Both the position numbers and the translations under genes were made by a program. 64,000 nucleotides of DNA, taken from NCBI RefSeq assembly GCF_030272615.1, contig NW_026729267.1, positions 1-64,000 on the forward strand. The letters are read 5' to 3'. The notes below the pieces were generated by a model that saw only the letters and a program-made list of their open reading frames with translations, made no database searches and was not told the DNA's origin. The DNA is from Cryptomeria japonica (lineage: Eukaryota > Streptophyta > Pinopsida > Cupressales > Cupressaceae). How positions within the stretch are numbered: position 1 is the stretch's first letter; the number at the start of each line of letters is the position of its first letter. Shown here in pieces: positions 59,184-64,000 of the stretch.

Positions 59184-61542
59184 CTATCCAGCCATCATCA
59201 TGACTTCATTTGAACTCATCTCGGCTATGTTTTTCTTTACAACCTGTGAGGTGTCAATTGACAACAATGATGGACTCACTACCGGTTCCCTATCAGATTC
59301 CCCTTTCTTCTCCTCTGATGATTTATCCTTTATAGCTTCCTCACTTGCATCGGTGGCTTCACCACTTGGTGTAGTCTCAGTAACTGTCGGTTCCTCCCTA
59401 GAAACTATAACCTCATCTTGTACATCATCAATATTTTCACTCTCTATTTTTGCCAGTATCTCAACATGTTCTTGTACATTTGTATCTATCAAGGACTTAA
59501 TTTCCACTATCTTAATATTTTCCAAAATTGAGGGTGAGGTTCCCATAATACCCTTTCCTTTCCCTTTAACTGAGATGTCTACAATATCTGTCTTTGATTC
59601 TGATGAAGTAAAGAAACCTCGGTTCTCTTCGAAGAACTTAACCCATGCCTTTTGGGTCTCCTTGATTATCTCATTTACCCTTCCTATCATAAGACTGGTT
59701 ATTCTATGTTTGTTGTTAAATATTTTTCTATCTGCAACCTCAAGTGTCTTATTCATTTCCTCTAGAGTAATAGAAACACAAACAGATAACAACTCTTGAA
59801 TTTTTATGTGCTTGTCTTCTTGTATTGCCGATAGCCTCCTAGCATCTAACATATCATACAGTTTTGCCAATATTTGGTTTTCAATTTCTATCAAGGCTTT
59901 CTTATAAATATCCAAATATAACAACACTGCTTCCTCTATCTCTCTTTGTTCAAAATTATCTAAACTATCATAGTAAAATTGTACATTCTTTAACATGCCA
60001 TCCTTAGTTATTTCATCAACTAATTCTGCACAATTTTTTGGTGGAATGGTAGTTACATTACCAGATTGAATTGCCTGATCAATGTCAGCCTTCTTCTTCC
60101 TTCTTGTAGTACCGAATGGAGCTGAAGGTGTTACTTTTGGTGCTTGATTCTGTGTCGGTAACTTGAATGTAAATTTCCTAACTAGTTGCTTTTTACCCTC
60201 TACCTTGGTTTCCTCTATTTTCTTCCTTATAACCCTTTTAAAAGCCAAGGGTGTGTCATCCTCAGATTCAGACTCTGCTGTAACAGGCTCAACCAACACT
60301 TCTGGTTCCTTCCTCTTCCTGTCTTTCTCCGGGACAACATCAATCAATTCTTTAATGCCCTTCCTTCCTTGTCTTTCCTTCCTGCTTCATCTCTCTTCCT
60401 CCAGTTGAACTTTGTTTCAACCTCTTGTGTCTTTTGCTTTGCAGTACCACAAGGCTTCTCAGCTTCATCAATGGGAGAATCAATCAACATTTTTGCATAT
60501 GCATCTAAAATCTGTCAATCAACTGCATAGCTCATTTCCTCAATCCAGATCTTTCGGGGCTTAACTGCTTCCATAAGTGTTTCATCTTTCTTCACCATGA
60601 AGCATATGTCAGTTGAGTTTTTTTCAATATTATGCTTAGGTCTCTAGATTTCATAGCCTTCTAGAATGCTTTAAAATATCCCCATACCTTATCATCTCTC
60701 TGATTGCCTAATGTAGCAATTGATTGTTTCAGTCGCCTCCCTATCGGGATATCAAATGCCCATTGCCTTTTCCCAAAACTGGGAGTCTCATTCACGAAAA
60801 ATAGCATTAGATAGACAATTAAGTTTACATACCGGAAAGTTCCTTTCTTTTCACTTTTAATCTTTCCTAGGTTTATCAATAATTCATCTAACATCTAACC
60901 ACATAGATCCAATTTCTCATTTTCTCTCATCATTTTGTAAGCTGTGAAAATGCAAGAGCTAGAAACAAAATTCAGTCGGGTTGACTAAGTTACCTTATAA
61001 CCGATGACCATGCTACCGAATCTGATGTTTATGTTGGTAATAGTGTTGATTCTCATGAATCTCTTGTTTGATGTTGCGCCGGCAATCTTCTTGACATAAT
61101 CATTAGAAACCTTCTTATCTGGACGTTGCCCAACTTGTGGTAAACTGGTGAGTGCCCTGATGGCTTCCTTGGTGATCTTGTAAGGTCTATCTAGCCAAAT
61201 AACCTCCCCATGTACTCTGCTTAAAACATACCTAACTATTTCATCTTCGATTTCCAAAATGTCTAGAATACTGGTAAACCCTAAGTCTTCAATGTGCTTG
61301 TATTCAAGTTTAACCTTTCTAGAATTTCCCATAAGCTCACTCACGTACATGCCCTTTATATCAGATGTCCCCAAATCCTCAATGTGACAATGTATGTATG
61401 CCCTAACATCTTCAACATAAATAACACCTTCTAGAACATGGGAAAATGCTCCAACCGAGTCTTCCATGATTAAAGAAAGATAGGAATAGATGATGATCCC
61501 GCTTCCATGATTAAAGAAAAATACCTGATAATTATTGCCCAT
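59184..61542 (-). pseudogene. Decayed long unrecognised ORF in the right-hand element
   Basis: One frame from 61542 to 60661 has TAG at 60985 and 60895. It holds IWLDRPYKITKEAIRAL, MLDELLINLGKIKSEKKG and PIGRRLKQSIATLGNQ. After two frameshifts (60.66-60.35 kb) a clean 387-codon frame runs 60347-59184: Lys/Glu-rich, TP-rich linker, long helical region (EIENQILAKLYDMLDARR), acidic C-terminus. I recognise no domain. Length and position downstream of a gag-like ORF argue for a TE-borne accessory protein. A captured host gene is also possible. Confidence 0.5.
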
Positions 61543-61984
61543 GAAAACCCTAACAAACTCTTTCAGTCACTGGTGAAATCACTCAAGAAGATATCTGATC
61601 GCACTGAATCACCTTTGATCACTCTAAATTTCTCTTAATCACTTCTGAATGCAAGGTGATGAAAATGAAGTGAATTTGACCTTTTATCCTCCAAGAAAAA
61701 CCCTAATCTTTCATTGATATCAATGACTTTCGGTGAAAGATACCGGATCCCTGTAGAACATCTCCATGTCGGATAAGCATCTTCGATGTATGGAAAATCT
61801 TCCAGAACGTCTTCCCAGGGCATATGCATCATTTTCATGAACTTTGCCTACCCCTAAGGCATCTGCCTCAATTACCAGTTGAGCTTCTTGCCGATGCTGG
61901 ATAAGTAATCGATGCACTCCCATTTGCAGATTGATCTTCAGTCTTCCTGACCCATCTATGGGTATTGATCATTTCAGATTTCTT
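61543..61984 (-). pseudogene. Fragmentary coding sequence between CCHC gag and the long ORF
   Basis: Short open pieces on the minus strand (61838-61635: PWEDVLEDFPYIEDAYPTW; 61923-61720) overlap in different frames. They read as decayed coding DNA, but no motif is recognised. Confidence 0.3.
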
Positions 61985-62980
61985 TTACCTTCTCTTTTCC
62001 TTTCTCAATTGATCCTCCATTACCAACTGGTGGATTTCTGCTTCTACAGAATTTAGAAATATGTCCAACCTCATTACATGCATAACATGTAACATTGTTC
62101 CTTTGAATTTCTTTGCTAAAATCGGTAAAATTGCTTGACCTGCACTAATAAGCCATATGTCCAAATTTTCCACATGCATAGCATTTAACATTCATTCTGC
62201 AATCTTCTGTCTTATGACCATACTTATTACATTTAGAACATTGACCGAGAGCAGAATCAGGGTTCTAATTTTCTCTGTTTCTGCATTGCCTAGCCATGTG
62301 ACCAAATTTATTGCAAATAAAACATCTACCATTAAATTTATAAGCATTAAACTATCTTACCGGTGCCTTATGGTTTTGATATTCATTGGCAGTACCAAAA
62401 CTTTGTCCTTGTTCAAATCCAAGTCCACTGGAATCTCCATTCTACCTTTGTCTCTTCAATAACTCATCTAGTTGTGTTGAACTAATCTTGAATTTTTTTT
62501 TATACTCACTTGCAATAGTTAGATAATCTCTCAAAATTATCATTTGTCTCTCAAGCTCTTGTTCATTACTTTGGGATTTTACTAAATCAGTTCTCAACAT
62601 ATCATTCTCATGAACCGACCTACCACATTCTTCAAATTTGTTTTTCAAAGATACAACAATATTTTCTTCATTTTTCTTTTGATCCTCAATCTCCTTAGAC
62701 ATCCTCATAGTTATATCTTGCATTTTATTTTTCATGACCATGTTCTCCTAACTCAACTTCTGACATTGTTCCTCAAGTGCATCTTTCTCTTCATCATCTT
62801 GATTTTGCAAAAGTTCCTTCCTTCTAACCTGAATAGATGATAGCCTCTCATGTAGGACAAGAATGAATTCCTTAGTAGAATTCAATTCATCTTGTAGCTT
62901 TCAGTTCTTCATCCTTTGAGCATCATAATCTTCCAAGTGCCATCTCAAGTTTCTTCTCCAAAACCATATCCATGGATTCC
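61985..62980 (-). pseudogene. Gag-like ORF: coiled coil plus four CCHC zinc knuckles
   Basis: From about 62980 a charged coiled coil (RKELLQNQDDEEKDALEEQ; MKNKMQDITMRMSKE) leads, without frame change, into four CX2CX4HX4C knuckles. They read CFICNKFGHMARQC, CSKCNKYGHKTEDC, CYACGKFGHMAY.C and CYACNEVGHISKFC (about 62330-62040). TAG stops interrupt the frame at six or so places (after KKLS, RQR, PVR, REN and HMAY among others). Each is a position where Gln is natural, for example before the last Cys of knuckle 3. This is a nucleic-acid-binding gag of an LTR element whose PBS lies at 63028-63039. No protease, integrase or RT follows in the window, so the element is defective or non-autonomous. 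Confidence 0.75.
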
Positions 62981-63027
62981 GGATTCAAGATCTCCCTCAA
63001 GCTATTAAACTTCCTCTGAGGCACAAG

Positions 63028-63039
63028 GCTCTGATACCA
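63028..63039 (-). other. tRNA-Met-type primer binding site
   Basis: The minus strand reads TGGTATCAGAGC, the classic plant PBS complementary to the initiator tRNA-Met 3' end. It lies two bases after the LTR end ...TTCCAACA (AT spacer). Confidence 0.95.
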
Positions 63040-63041
63040 AT

Positions 63042-64000
63042 TGTTGGAATCCAAGAACACTGAGAGGGGCGGTGAATCAGTGTTCTACCAGTATGATCAA
63101 TTTTAACCTTATTAAAACATGCATATACCAATTGGTATACCAGTACATATAGAATTGAAAGAAGTAAAACAACCAATAAGCCAATCACATAAATGAACAC
63201 CATAACACACATGATTATACATGGAAAACCTCAAAGAGGAAAAACCATGGTGGGATTTGTGACCCACATATGAAGAGATATTATAAAATATAAGGGGCCT
63301 GTACTTGTAGGAAGGCTTACAGCCTAGAGCACAATGCTTAATCACAAAAGGAGCCTTACTAACTACATATAAATCCAGACTATGCTCCGGAGAAGTGTGT
63401 GAACTGCTAAGATAGCATCTTCTATGCTAGAATACAATTCTGGTTAAGCTTTGTTTGTTCCAGTTTGAAACCCTAAACCCTTTACCATAATAACCCTTAC
63501 ATAAATGTCATCACATACATGATCTCTCTGATATATTTCACATCTCCTTCATTATCTCCTTCCAATTACACATCCGCATGATGATATCAAAATGATCTAA
63601 TCCAACTGACCTATATACCCTATACAATTTATCATGCTTTATGTCAGATTACAAAGATAATTACAATATCAAATTACATGTTAGCTGGATAACATAAATA
63701 CATGAATATCAAAAACAATTGTCATGTCGGATCCAAAAGATGTTGGCCTCCAATACCCATAACTATATTCTAAAGCATGTTGGCATGCATTGCTAGTAAC
63801 CTGAGAATTCCTTCCAACCTGCCAGTGTCGGTGTCGGTGAAGTGTCTGTCGGTACACAACTGAACCAAAATATGAAGCCAAAACAAGATACTATGTTGCC
63901 ATCAATGACAACATAGTGAAACCAACCAATTGGGTGTCAATTGCCAACAAATAAGAGACCCTAAACCTGTTAACCAAAACCGGATAAGAGTACAGGTCAT
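63042..64000 (-). mobile_element. 5' LTR of the right-hand element (partial, runs off the window)
   Basis: On + it starts TGTTGGAATCCAAG at 63042, the inverse of a CA-ended LTR, next to the PBS. At least 959 bp remain with no opposite end. It contains no ORF. A GAAAAACCATGGTGGGA-type segment near 63238 matches what I remember of Ty1/copia LTRs in conifers, but this is unverified. Confidence 0.75.

Noticed and set aside
59200-59799. 199-codon + frame
   Set aside because: Antisense of the 387-codon minus frame; Ser/Thr/Phe-rich as expected from the reverse of Lys/Glu-rich coding.

Overview
The window looks like a piece of a very large, repeat-rich plant nuclear genome. The best guess is a gymnosperm (conifer), inferred from AT-rich sequence, stacked LTR retrotransposons, degenerate LINEs, plant-type telomere-like TTTAGGG units and a plant receptor-like protein. 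Nothing here fixes the species. Only one gene looks like an intact ordinary host gene: a single-exon leucine-rich-repeat receptor-like protein of 1002 codons on the minus strand (9425-12433). Almost everything else that can be explained is mobile DNA or its debris.

Left third (1-9.4 kb): a possible LTR (1-1272), two purine-rich GAGA blocks (2356-3849), AT-rich direct repeats, a LINE 3' tail and one copy of a dispersed repeat that recurs at 25.7-27.1 kb. Middle left (12.4-29.4 kb): two copies of a duplicated segment. One copy carries a tRNA-derived SINE with a 20-bp target duplication, and the other copy supplies the empty site. Also here are TIR elements, a 138-bp (AT)n tract, a 99-bp-arm hairpin, three LINE endonuclease/RT fragments and a solo LTR nested in one of the LINEs.

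Right half (about 27.9-59 kb): a nested stack. An old Tat-like Ty3/gypsy element (A) is seen as an LTR edge at 28438, an integrase C-terminus at 40955-41303 and integrase/RNase H remains at 57474-59016. Inside it lies a roughly 10-kb unit (B, about 29.5-39.4 kb). B has two convergent, decayed, intron-containing genes: a transposase-like gene on + and a 9-exon gene on -. A second insertion is a complete, very young 16,170-bp Ty3/gypsy element (C, 41304-57473). It has 793-bp LTRs with two differences, a CACGT target duplication, PBS, PPT and one uninterrupted gag-pol frame carrying five stop codons. C also carries an antisense, intron-containing plant mobile domain (PMD) gene between pol and its 3' LTR.

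The right edge (59-64 kb) is a minus-strand element with a tRNA-Met-type PBS. It has a decayed gag-like ORF with four CCHC zinc knuckles and further unrecognised ORFs. A recurrent theme is in-frame TAG/TGA/TAA codons where the protein context expects Gln or Arg, as C-to-T decay of methylated cytosines would produce.
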